Positions 1 to 7,365 of a stretch of 8,805 bases of DNA are shown in pieces (the stretch's first letter is position 1; the number at the start of each line of letters is the position of its first letter). Made by a program: the position numbers and the translations under genes. Location: positions 1-8,805 of the forward strand of contig CAKONV010000032.1 in the NCBI GenBank assembly GCA_934098295.1. The letters are read 5' to 3'. Source of the stretch: an uncultured Bacilli bacterium (GTDB lineage: Bacteria > Bacillota_I > Bacilli_A > ML615J-28 > CAG-313). The notes beneath the pieces were generated by a model. It saw nothing but the letters and a program-made list of their open reading frames with translations, was not told where the DNA came from and ran no database searches.

Positions 1-7
1 TTTTACG

Positions 8-33
8 CTCATTTTACATTATTTTAAAATGAG
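8..33. repeat. 9-bp inverted repeat with 8-nt spacer near left edge
   Basis: Positions 8-16 (CTCATTTTA) and 25-33 (TAAAATGAG) are perfect reverse complements around an 8-nt spacer. On the plus strand the repeat is followed by a T-rich run (34-45), so it could end a plus-strand gene that converges from the left. On the minus strand no T-run follows. There it would lie about 32 to 57 bases downstream of the start predicted for the promoter at 72-100, where it could be an operator or leader hairpin. The sequence alone does not separate these readings. Confidence 0.5.
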
Positions 34-71
34 TATTTTTTTATTATCATATTACTTGAATACTTATGTTT

Positions 72-100
72 ATTATAGCACATTTAAATTTTTTTAACAA
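72..100 (-). promoter_or_regulatory. Predicted vegetative (sigma-A type) promoter for a gene left of the window
   Basis: Read on the minus strand, a TTGTTA -35 box (100-95) is followed by a 17-nt spacer and a perfect TATAAT -10 box (77-72). The bases just before the -10 box are TGC, which makes an extended -10 element. Transcription should start near position 65 and run off the left edge. No sizeable open frame lies between that start and position 1, so the gene it serves is outside the window. It sits beyond the operon terminator at 153-190, consistent with a new transcription unit in the same direction. Confidence 0.6.
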
Positions 101-152
101 AGAAAAAGAGAATTTTTTTAGGTTTTACTTAATATTTTTACGATTATAAATG

Positions 153-190
153 AAAAAGAAATTAGTAAGTTTCCTTACTAATTTCTCTTT
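153..190 (-). terminator. Rho-independent terminator of the sugar-uptake operon
   Basis: A perfect 12-bp stem (185-174 paired with 169-158, minus-strand sense GAAATTAGTAAG / CTTACTAATTTC) closes a 4-nt loop. It is followed directly on the minus strand by TTTTTC (157-152). It begins within 15 bases of the stop codon of the oxidoreductase gene, the expected place for the end of the operon mRNA. The A/T flanks let the stem extend with one mismatch. Confidence 0.85.
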
Positions 191-196
191 CTATCT

Positions 197-1741
197 TCAA
201 GAATTCTTCCAATGCAATTGAATACCTTCTTTTATTAGCTTTTCTTGAAATTTCTTTAAATATTTATCTTTTAAAACTTCATCTAAATCAATTTCATTAT
301 CAATTATAAAACTAGCTAGAAAACCTGCTACTTCTCCAATATTCCATTCAACAGGATGAAGTCTATAACATCCATTAGTTAAATGAGTTGTACCAATATT
401 TTTACTAGCAGGTATTAAATTTTTGGTTTTTATCGGTATCATTGCCCCTAATGGTATCGTAAATTTTTCGCTTGGTTCATAGAAAAAAGTATGACTAACC
501 GTCGTTATATGTAAATCAATAGGATAACTACCTACACCTACAGAATCAAAGAAATCCGGATTACTACCTTTTTTTAACATTTCTTCCGTTATTCTAAACT
601 TTGAAATTATTCTTCTAGATTCTCTTATATAAGGAGCCATTGATAGGCCATCTTCTGTTCCTAAAATATCATAGCGAAGTTCAAAATTTGGATAGCCTAC
701 ACCACCATCATATCTAACACATTCGGTTTGTAAATAATAAAAAAATGATAATGTTAATTGTTTAGCCATATATTCTTGGTAATCTGGATCTTTACATTCG
801 ATTAAATTACCCAAAAAATAATCATTTTGAGGCCAATTTAAAAGGGTAATATCATATGGTTGTTTACCTTCATTATAATTGGAAGCACAAACGATACGAC
901 GATAATTAAACAAAGGAAACAACTCTTCACCATTAGAATCACTTTCACCTAAAAACATTCCAAAAAGTTTGGCTTTACCAGTTGATGAATCCGGTCCATA
1001 CATTGAAAAAATATTATATTTATCATATGGCATCTTTAAGTTTCTAAAATAATCATATTCTTTAGGTTTAGAAATCACGAAATTACCATTCTTATGATTT
1101 GCGAAGGCTAGAGTATAAATTGATGGTTGAGCATCATAGAAATCAGCGATTTTAGAAGCATGTTCTTCTAAAGTATCGCTATAACTTTCAGCACCATAGA
1201 CATAATCCGTATTTGTTATTGGTAATAATTCTCCAGTATCTGTACCATCAATAAAAATTTTAGCTTGAAATGATACTATTTGATTATTTATTTTATAAAT
1301 AACTTCTTTAACGGTATTATTTTCAACACTTGCATCAAGTAACATAGCAGAATAATAAATAGTTAAGTTTTTATCAACATAAGGTTTTAATAAATCATTT
1401 AATATTTTTAAAGCCAGTTTAGGTGGATGTGAAATTCTACTAACTTCGCTTGAAGCTGGGCAAAAAATTTTTTTATCCTTAATTTCTTGTTTAAAATAAG
1501 GATCATTAATATAGTATTCTCTTACCTTATTTCGATACATTCTATATGTATTTGTACATCCCTCTTCTTCAATCCATTTATGCTCATCAGGTGGAACGGC
1601 CTGAGAAGTAAGTTGACCACCAATCCAGGAAGTTTTTTCAATTAAAGCTACTCTTTTACCTGATTTTGCGGCAGAATAGGCGGCAATAGTACCTCCCAAA
1701 CTTGCACCACATATTACGATATCATATTGTTTTGTTATCAT
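197..1741 (-). CDS. FAD-dependent oxidoreductase (FAD_oxidored family)
   Basis: A 514-residue cytoplasmic flavoprotein with no signal peptide. The N-terminus has a Rossmann dinucleotide fold, beta strand YDIVICGASLGG (residues 6-17; the third glycine is kept but the first part of GxGxxG is GAS), followed by the flavin-binding WIGGQLTS segment (39-46). Further family marks are IDGTDTGEL (164-172), LLNWPQNDY (300-308), RESRRI (373-378), NIGTTHLTNG (448-457) and HPVEWNIGE followed by AG (462-473), which closes the FAD site. Proteins of this family are often beside sugar transport genes in gut and soil bacteria, but the substrate is usually unknown; oxidation of a sugar or of a sugar-linked aglycone is an inference here. 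The ATG at 1741 was chosen because GGAG (1752-1749) lies 7 nt upstream; a GTG at 1771 would add ten residues ahead of the Rossmann strand. The gene overlaps the ROK kinase gene by 20 bases and is last in the operon. Confidence 0.87.
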   Translation of the reverse strand: MITKQYDIVICGASLGGTIAAYSAAKSGKRVALIEKTSWIGGQLTSQAVPPDEHKWIEEEGCTNTYRMYRNKVREYYINDPYFKQEIKDKKIFCPASSEVSRISHPPKLALKILNDLLKPYVDKNLTIYYSAMLLDASVENNTVKEVIYKINNQIVSFQAKIFIDGTDTGELLPITNTDYVYGAESYSDTLEEHASKIADFYDAQPSIYTLAFANHKNGNFVISKPKEYDYFRNLKMPYDKYNIFSMYGPDSSTGKAKLFGMFLGESDSNGEELFPLFNYRRIVCASNYNEGKQPYDITLLNWPQNDYFLGNLIECKDPDYQEYMAKQLTLSFFYYLQTECVRYDGGVGYPNFELRYDILGTEDGLSMAPYIRESRRIISKFRITEEMLKKGSNPDFFDSVGVGSYPIDLHITTVSHTFFYEPSEKFTIPLGAMIPIKTKNLIPASKNIGTTHLTNGCYRLHPVEWNIGEVAGFLASFIIDNEIDLDEVLKDKYLKKFQEKLIKEGIQLHWKNS

Positions 1742-2573
1742 TGCATTTCTCCATATAATCACAATAAGCACCTAAAAAACCAGCAGTATTTAATAGTGAT
1801 GCTTTAATAATTGGTTCTTTTAAAGAAGAAAAAATTCTTTCAAAATCTTTTCCCATCCAGTTAGTAATTCCACCGCCAATAATGACATAATCATATTTAA
1901 AATCATTTTTAATTAATTTTAAAAAAGTGGAAAATTTGTTTAAATAATCGGTTAAAAATTCATTTTCATCATGAAAATTTTCTTTGAAAACATCATTTTT
2001 ATCAATATGTAATTCTTTTAATTTAGATTCTATAGCTTTGCATGATAAATAACATTCTGCACAACCACGCTTGCCACAAGTACATAAGGCACCATTATCA
2101 ATTAATCGAATATGACCATATTTCTTAGAAGTAAGGATAGAATTCTTATATACAGCACTACCAATTCCTGTACCTAAAGTTAACATTAAAACGGATTTAT
2201 TTTGATAATTCTTAGCAGCTCCTAATCTAACTTCGCCTAATAAGGCTGCTAATCCATCATTAATTGCTGTAGCATGTATTTTAAACTCATCATAACAGAA
2301 TTTATCAAAATTAAAACCAATCATTCCTGGCAAATTAAGTGTAGCGTATGTAATTGTCGATGTTAATTGATCAATATCACCTGCTGAAGAAACAGCAATG
2401 TGATTAACTTTATTATTTATCAAAGAATTAATAGTTTTCTTAAGAGCAATTAAAATTTGTTCTCTACCTAAAGATGCATTAGTTGGAAAACTTTTAATTT
2501 CACTAACAATTTTGTAATCTTCTACTAATGCAGCCTTAATGTTTGTAGCACCTAAATCAATAGCAAGTACCAT
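1722..2573 (-). CDS. ROK-family sugar kinase
   Basis: A 283-residue ROK (repressor/ORF/kinase) protein without an N-terminal helix-turn-helix, so a kinase rather than a repressor. It would phosphorylate an imported hexose or amino sugar with ATP in the cytoplasm. Visible marks are the phosphate-binding loop DLGATNIK (6-13), the AINDG segment with the likely catalytic Asp106, LTLGTGIGSAV (131-141), and the zinc motif with His154, Cys164, Cys166 and Cys171 (CTCGKRGCAE). IIGGGI (231-236) is the C-terminal glycine turn. One oddity is that the family's sugar-contacting ExGH motif reads KYGH here, with Lys151 where Glu is expected. The ATG overlaps the permease stop by one base (TAATG), and AGGAGGAG (2591-2584) lies 10 nt upstream, so translation is probably coupled. 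Sugar specificity (glucose, N-acetylglucosamine, N-acetylmannosamine, fructose) cannot be told from the sequence. Confidence 0.9.
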   Translation of the reverse strand: MVLAIDLGATNIKAALVEDYKIVSEIKSFPTNASLGREQILIALKKTINSLINNKVNHIAVSSAGDIDQLTSTITYATLNLPGMIGFNFDKFCYDEFKIHATAINDGLAALLGEVRLGAAKNYQNKSVLMLTLGTGIGSAVYKNSILTSKKYGHIRLIDNGALCTCGKRGCAECYLSCKAIESKLKELHIDKNDVFKENFHDENEFLTDYLNKFSTFLKLIKNDFKYDYVIIGGGITNWMGKDFERIFSSLKEPIIKASLLNTAGFLGAYCDYMEKCNDNKTI

Positions 2574-3439
2574 TATCCTTTAACTCCTCCTACTGTTACT
2601 CCTTTTGTAAAGTGCTTTAAGACAAATGGATATACAATTAAAATAGGTATCATACTAACAATTATCATTGCTGATTGAATATTACTTCTTTGAATATCTA
2701 CTTTTGTATAAACAATTGGATCAACGGGACTATTAATAAAATTTAAAATATAAAGTGATAACGGATACCATCTTTCTTCAGTTCCTAAATAAATTAAAGC
2801 ATTCATGTAGTTGTTCCAATAAGTTACAGCTGTAAACAAACAAACACTAGCAACACATGGTAATGCTAAGGGAAGTAATACTTTTAATAAAACTTGCATA
2901 TTGGTAGCACCATCAATTTTTGCTGATTCCTCTAATTCTTTTGGTAATCCTTCCAAATAACTTTTCATTAAAATTAGATTATAGACCTGTAAAACGGAAG
3001 GAAATATTAGTGAAAAGACCGTTCTATTTAATCCCAATAATCCCATAACAATATAATTAGGTACCATTCCTCCACTAAATATCATTGTAATTATAAAAAA
3101 TATCATAACACCTTTACGACAAGGAAAATCTTTTTTACTTAAAGCATAAGCGGCCATAAACATTATTGATACAGATAAGATTGTACCAACTAGAGTAACT
3201 AAAATAGATACACCTAATGCTAAAAAATAGGCTTTATTAGTGAAAACTGTTTTGTAATTAAATAATGTAAATCCTCTAGGAATAAAATTAATTTGTAAAT
3301 TAGCCGTTGAAAGTGATGAAGCGATGACATTTAAAAATGGTAACAGTGCTAAGATACCAATAATTGATAAAATTGTATAATTAGTTATTTGAAAACCGTG
3401 ATGTCTTCTTCTATGTTTAAATTTCTGTTCTTTTTTCAT
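2573..3439 (-). CDS. Carbohydrate ABC transporter permease, LplC type
   Basis: An integral membrane subunit (288 residues) of a CUT1/Lpl-type saccharide importer (binding-protein-dependent transport permease family). After a basic cytoplasmic N-terminus (KFKHRRRHH) there are about six hydrophobic segments. The EAA loop that docks the ATPase is at about residues 170-178 (EESAKIDGA), followed by LLPLALP. It pairs with the upstream LplB-type permease. I place the start at ATG 3439, five bases after the upstream stop. A TTG at 3451 in the same frame would add four residues, but its AGGA (3457-3454) is only 2 nt away. The same AGGA is 14 nt from the ATG, so initiation probably depends on ribosomes arriving from the upstream gene. 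Family assignment is firm; the sugar carried is unknown. Confidence 0.9.
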   Translation of the reverse strand: MKKEQKFKHRRRHHGFQITNYTILSIIGILALLPFLNVIASSLSTANLQINFIPRGFTLFNYKTVFTNKAYFLALGVSILVTLVGTILSVSIMFMAAYALSKKDFPCRKGVMIFFIITMIFSGGMVPNYIVMGLLGLNRTVFSLIFPSVLQVYNLILMKSYLEGLPKELEESAKIDGATNMQVLLKVLLPLALPCVASVCLFTAVTYWNNYMNALIYLGTEERWYPLSLYILNFINSPVDPIVYTKVDIQRSNIQSAMIIVSMIPILIVYPFVLKHFTKGVTVGGVKG

Positions 3440-3444
3440 ATTAA

Positions 3445-4371
3445 TTACCAAATTCCTGTATCAAATTTTTTCTTAGAGAACTTATTAGTAAGGAGAATCA
3501 AAACCATGGAAATAATACCATTAAATAAACCAACAGCAGTTGACAATCCATAATCTCTTGAACCAGTTCCTAAACCTAAAGTATAAACATAAGTACCAAT
3601 GATTTCTCCTGTAGATTTTGTATTAGCATTTAACATTGTATATACTTGTTCAAAACCAGCATCCATTAAATAACCAATTCTTATAATTAACATTACCATG
3701 ATTGTAGGTAAGATTCCGGGAATTGTTACATGCCAAATTTGTTTTAATTTTCCAGCTCCATCCATTTCAGTAGCTTCATATAATTGAGGATTAATTGTAG
3801 ATATTGCAGCAATATAAACAATTGAACTATAACCTATTTCCTTCCAACCAGAAATTATTACGACTAACCATCTAAACCAACGTGCATCACCCATAAAATA
3901 TTCTGGTTTGCCACCAAACAAAGCTACAATATTATTAATTGGCCCATAAACATCTAATAAGTTTTTAAAAATACCAGTTACCACAACCCAAGATAGGAAA
4001 TGGGGTAAAAATACTAAGCCTTGAATAATATATGAAAATACCTTATTTTTAACTTCCGAAATCATTATGGCTAAAATAATAGGAAGTGGAAATAAAATTA
4101 CAATTTTCATTAAAGAAATTATCAAAGTATTTTTGATTGCTGAAAGAATTTCTGATCGTAAAAATATTAATTTAAAATTATCAAATGTCCAATCAGCTCT
4201 AAAAAAAGCTTCTAGTGGTTCATATCTACCAAAATTAGGATTATCTTTAAAGGCAATTAAAATACCAACCATTGGTAAATAACTAAAAATTAGCGCAAAA
4301 ACTACAGCAGGAATAACAAAAGGAATTAAGCCTTTATTTTTTTTAAAATTTTTCTTTAGAGTCCGATTCAT
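3445..4371 (-). CDS. Carbohydrate ABC transporter permease, LplB/YteP type
   Basis: The second membrane permease (308 residues) of the saccharide importer. The N-terminus is typical of the LplB group: a Lys-rich start, then a first membrane helix ending YLPMVGILIAFKD. Several more hydrophobic segments follow, and an EAA loop (about residues 199-218) with EATEMDGAG and the terminal HVTIP. This loop contacts the nucleotide-binding subunit, which is not encoded nearby. AGGAG (4386-4382) sits 10 nt before the ATG, in the 23-base gap after the binding-protein gene, the longest gap in the operon downstream of the glycosidase gene. Length and motifs match LplB/YteP relatives, which carry oligosaccharides such as pectin or galactan fragments in other Firmicutes; the substrate here is not determined. 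Confidence 0.9.
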   Translation of the reverse strand: MNRTLKKNFKKNKGLIPFVIPAVVFALIFSYLPMVGILIAFKDNPNFGRYEPLEAFFRADWTFDNFKLIFLRSEILSAIKNTLIISLMKIVILFPLPIILAIMISEVKNKVFSYIIQGLVFLPHFLSWVVVTGIFKNLLDVYGPINNIVALFGGKPEYFMGDARWFRWLVVIISGWKEIGYSSIVYIAAISTINPQLYEATEMDGAGKLKQIWHVTIPGILPTIMVMLIIRIGYLMDAGFEQVYTMLNANTKSTGEIIGTYVYTLGLGTGSRDYGLSTAVGLFNGIISMVLILLTNKFSKKKFDTGIW

Positions 4372-4394
4372 ATTATGGACACTCCTTTCAATAA

Positions 4395-5942
4395 TTACTT
4401 ACGATAACTTTTATACCAATTATTTAATGCTTCAGTAGCTTTAGTACAGCCATGATTATCATTCAAACTTTTCCTAATATCATTTAATTTTTGAGTTCCA
4501 TCTTTTAACATTACGTAAAATTGGTCTTGAGCATATTCTTCAACAGATGATCTATTTTTATTATAATCTTCAATTACTGGTGCAAAATCAACTAAATTAT
4601 ATTCTCCAACTTCATCAGCATTTTCCATTAAAATTGACCATGCTCGATATAACTCTGGTTGTTTGCGTACTCTTGCCTTCCAATACTCAGTATAAACTGT
4701 TTCATTACTACCTGTTAAGTAATAACTTGCCGTATCTTTTTCTGAGAAGGCAGATGAAATTGGTAAATAACCTTCATTTGAATTATAAGTCCAATGTATG
4801 CCTTCATCACCTAATACAATTTTTCTAAAATTGTGAGCAGTATCATCATCTTTTATTTTAGAATTCATCCAGTCAAGTGCATAACCAGCATTTTCGGCTT
4901 CATAAAAAGGAATTGCCGTTATATAAGTATAACCACTTGAACGATATACTTTTTCTTCTGAATTTTCATTTTCTTTTAAAGCTCTTAAATATCCTAAATA
5001 ATTTTCTAGAGTTCCGGCAGCTTCAACTGCTGTAATTTTTTGATTAGCTTGAAGACCACTAACAATTGCCGTTACGCTCCAAAGTGAACAAGCCACAGCG
5101 GCGGCTGAAGTGCTTGTAAAACGATTAATAGCATCACTTGAAGTATTAGTAGCAACAGTTACATCAATGTATCCTTTTTCATACAATTTGTGCATATAAT
5201 TCATATAATCTTGATATCTTGGTGCATTAACATAATAACGAACTTCTTTAGTTCCGTTGATATCATATTCTTGCCATTCTGAATAAATACCAAAGGCTGA
5301 TGAAACGGCATAAAGAAGTGGCGTATATTTATCGAAAGTTAAAGCTGGTTTTCCAATCTTATCAGTTAACACTTTTAAACAATTTTCAAATTCATCTAAA
5401 GTTGTAGGCATATCTAAGCCGCATTCTAACAATAAATCTTGATTAAAAATGATTGGGTTCTCAATGTTATCACTAGAAGCACGTTCAGGAATACCATAAA
5501 TTTTACCATTATAACTTACAACATCCCATGATTCTTTAGAAATATTCTTAAGTAAATCTGGTGCGAATTTTTTTAAAGCATCACTAATATCAACAAGCAT
5601 ATCATCTTTAACTAAATCGGCAAATTGATCCTTTGTTAATTTCATTACATTATAATGTCTCTTATCCATTAATTCATTATTTAATGTTTTCGAAGCATCA
5701 GCCGATGGAAGTTGTGTGTAAGTAGCTTTATATCCAGTTACCTCTTCAATTACTTTAGCATTTTTATCGTTGTTTACTTCACTGATGGTATAACCTGAAT
5801 AAGGCATCAATACGCTTAATTCGGGCTTATCATTCAAATCAATGTCATAATTAATTTTCGTGTTAGTATTTTTTTTCTTACAACTAACAACGCTCATAAA
5901 TGAAACTAATAATATAAATACTATTATAAATTTTCTTTTCAT
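4395..5942 (-). CDS. Extracellular sugar-binding lipoprotein of the ABC importer (LplA type)
   Basis: A 515-residue solute-binding lipoprotein (family 1, large LplA-type) that should capture a saccharide outside the membrane and hand it to the two permeases encoded next. The N-terminus is a lipoprotein signal: MKRK, a hydrophobic stretch, then VVSC with Cys21 as the lipidated residue, followed by a Lys/Asn/Thr tether. The mature part begins with a strand (ELSVLMPYSG, 41-50) and carries YNGKIYGIPE (144-153), a common hinge-region motif of sugar-binding proteins. Aromatic residues are frequent, as expected for sugar stacking. Its ribosome site (GAGG, 5954-5951) lies inside the last codons of the glycosidase gene, whose stop is one base away, so the two are probably translationally coupled. 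Confidence 0.9.
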   Translation of the reverse strand: MKRKFIIVFILLVSFMSVVSCKKKNTNTKINYDIDLNDKPELSVLMPYSGYTISEVNNDKNAKVIEEVTGYKATYTQLPSADASKTLNNELMDKRHYNVMKLTKDQFADLVKDDMLVDISDALKKFAPDLLKNISKESWDVVSYNGKIYGIPERASSDNIENPIIFNQDLLLECGLDMPTTLDEFENCLKVLTDKIGKPALTFDKYTPLLYAVSSAFGIYSEWQEYDINGTKEVRYYVNAPRYQDYMNYMHKLYEKGYIDVTVATNTSSDAINRFTSTSAAAVACSLWSVTAIVSGLQANQKITAVEAAGTLENYLGYLRALKENENSEEKVYRSSGYTYITAIPFYEAENAGYALDWMNSKIKDDDTAHNFRKIVLGDEGIHWTYNSNEGYLPISSAFSEKDTASYYLTGSNETVYTEYWKARVRKQPELYRAWSILMENADEVGEYNLVDFAPVIEDYNKNRSSVEEYAQDQFYVMLKDGTQKLNDIRKSLNDNHGCTKATEALNNWYKSYRK

Positions 5943-5943
5943 T

Positions 5944-7308
5944 TTATCTTCCTCTTTTCATTTTTGAAACAATTAACATACATGAAGCCAAACAAGTTAA
6001 CGAAATAGTTGAAATAATAAATTCACTAGCATTGCTAGACATACAACCACTCTTTTTGATTGGTTCATTATTCTTATTATCATCATTATTGTTGTCATCT
6101 TCATTAATTTTTTTCTCAACTAACATTATCGCATTAGATACCGTTCTCATAGAACCGTCACTAGGCTTTGACCGCAAAGTTAATACATCATCAACTCGTA
6201 ATATTACGGTTGAACTTCCACCACCATCTAATTCTAAAGCATATTTAGCACCCAAAGAATAACTTAATTGCGCCTCTTCATTTACTGTTATACCAACACT
6301 ATGGCTAGGTTGTCTTCCATCAACCACACAAACAAAACAAGTACCATCTTCTTTAAAACCAATAAATGTTCTTGGAGCTTTTCCACTACCATCATTATCT
6401 GTATGACATGATGTATTTACTTGATAATTATTAACTAATATATCGTAGCCTCCTAAAACCCAAGTACAATCTTTAAAATCACCTGCAGGAATTTCTACAA
6501 TATTTACTTCAACGCCATATTTAATGTTTTCATAAAAATAATTATTTATGTCACTATCTTTACATACAATAGCAAATTGACCACTCCTTAATGTGAAACT
6601 TTCACTATCGATTTTTTCCTTAATTGTCATTCGTTTTGATACACCCCAAACTGGGCATTGTTGTAAGGAAGTTGACGATGTAGTAATAATATATTTTCCT
6701 GTATCATTAATGTTATAAGTACCTAATTGATTATATATAGCAATTTCATTATTTAAAGGTTCACTATTAAATTTATCAATATTAAATAGTTTAGTCTCAC
6801 CATTGATGACTACCATTAATCTTTTTTCTACTTCTGTCATTCTACCAATAGCAACTTTTCCTTTATTATCAAAGCCAATACAATGTTTTGTGATAAAACT
6901 ACCTTTACTGATAACTATTCCATTATTTACATAAGATTCCATATTAGAACCAGAGTTTAAATCAAAATAATCACCATTAGCAGCAAATATTACTTTTTGA
7001 CCAGTTGATTGTTCATAGTCCTTAGCAATATCTAATACCGTAGTTCTCGTTGTAACGGAGCCACTTCTTTTACTATGAATAACCCATTCATATTTAGAGG
7101 AAGCGTTAGCATTATATTCAGCATAATACATTGCTTGTTTAATTCCACTACTTGTTTTTGTTTCTTTGTAACTAAATCCATTATTTTCAATACTGAAAGT
7201 AGGATTTGTTAAATCATCTTGAGATAATGCATTAACTTTACTAATGTTAAAGATTATTGTAATCATTAGTAAAATTAAAACAAATAACGTTTTATTTAAT
7301 TTATTCAT
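5944..7308 (-). CDS. Secreted, membrane-anchored phosphodiester glycosidase (NAGPA domain)
   Basis: A 454-residue exported protein with a NAGPA-type domain (named after the human uncovering enzyme, which removes GlcNAc from GlcNAc-1-phospho-mannose). Order: Sec signal peptide (1-27, cut likely after VNA); a lead-in region; ANGDYF (110-115); APRTFIGF (311-318); VDGRQPSHSVGI (329-340); ELDGGGSST (359-367); and KPSDG..R.VSNAI (381-394), all typical of the family core. An Asp/Asn-rich linker (404-414) follows, then KSGCMSS with Cys422, a hydrophobic segment (about 430-448) and a basic tail KMKRGR. The tail implies cell-surface anchoring. Bacterial members are thought to cleave sugar-1-phosphodiester bonds, but few have a proven substrate. 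Being first in a sugar-import operon suggests it releases the imported saccharide. The start is fixed by the signal peptide; the only Shine-Dalgarno-like sequence (GAGG) is about 13 nt upstream, inside the hairpin at 7319-7348. Confidence 0.88.
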   Translation of the reverse strand: MNKLNKTLFVLILLMITIIFNISKVNALSQDDLTNPTFSIENNGFSYKETKTSSGIKQAMYYAEYNANASSKYEWVIHSKRSGSVTTRTTVLDIAKDYEQSTGQKVIFAANGDYFDLNSGSNMESYVNNGIVISKGSFITKHCIGFDNKGKVAIGRMTEVEKRLMVVINGETKLFNIDKFNSEPLNNEIAIYNQLGTYNINDTGKYIITTSSTSLQQCPVWGVSKRMTIKEKIDSESFTLRSGQFAIVCKDSDINNYFYENIKYGVEVNIVEIPAGDFKDCTWVLGGYDILVNNYQVNTSCHTDNDGSGKAPRTFIGFKEDGTCFVCVVDGRQPSHSVGITVNEEAQLSYSLGAKYALELDGGGSSTVILRVDDVLTLRSKPSDGSMRTVSNAIMLVEKKINEDDNNNDDNKNNEPIKKSGCMSSNASEFIISTISLTCLASCMLIVSKMKRGR

Positions 7309-7318
7309 CTTAAAATGT

Positions 7319-7348
7319 ATCCCTCGTTAGGAAACCATAACGAGGGAT
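7319..7348 (-). terminator. Intercistronic hairpin; weak terminator, attenuator or Shine-Dalgarno-masking stem
   Basis: Positions 7319-7329 and 7338-7348 form a perfect 11-bp inverted repeat (ATCCCTCGTTA / TAACGAGGGAT) with an 8-nt loop. It lies 17 bases after the stop of the repeat protein and 10 bases before the glycosidase ATG. On the minus strand the stem is followed only by ACATTTTAAG, a poor T-run, so full termination is doubtful. On the plus strand the T-rich tail is better, but no plus-strand gene precedes it. GAGGG in the second arm is the only Shine-Dalgarno-like sequence for the glycosidase gene. The repeat itself is certain; its role is inferred. Confidence 0.5.
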
Positions 7349-7365
7349 TTTCCTTTTCTAAAAGA

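Noticed and set aside
1742..1771. GTG start at 1771 for the FAD oxidoreductase
   Set aside because: It adds ten residues before the Rossmann strand and would give a 50-base overlap. The ATG at 1741 has GGAG at a good 7-nt distance.
197..2573. Mollicute genetic code with TGA as Trp, suggested by the AT-rich sequence
   Set aside because: The ROK kinase and oxidoreductase genes end in TGA where their families end, no gene has an internal TGA, and the Trp codons I checked are TGG.
4067..4828. Plus-strand open frames at 4067-4282 and 4547-4828
   Set aside because: They lie opposite the conserved permease and binding-protein genes, and their products have no recognisable domain. They look like chance antisense frames.
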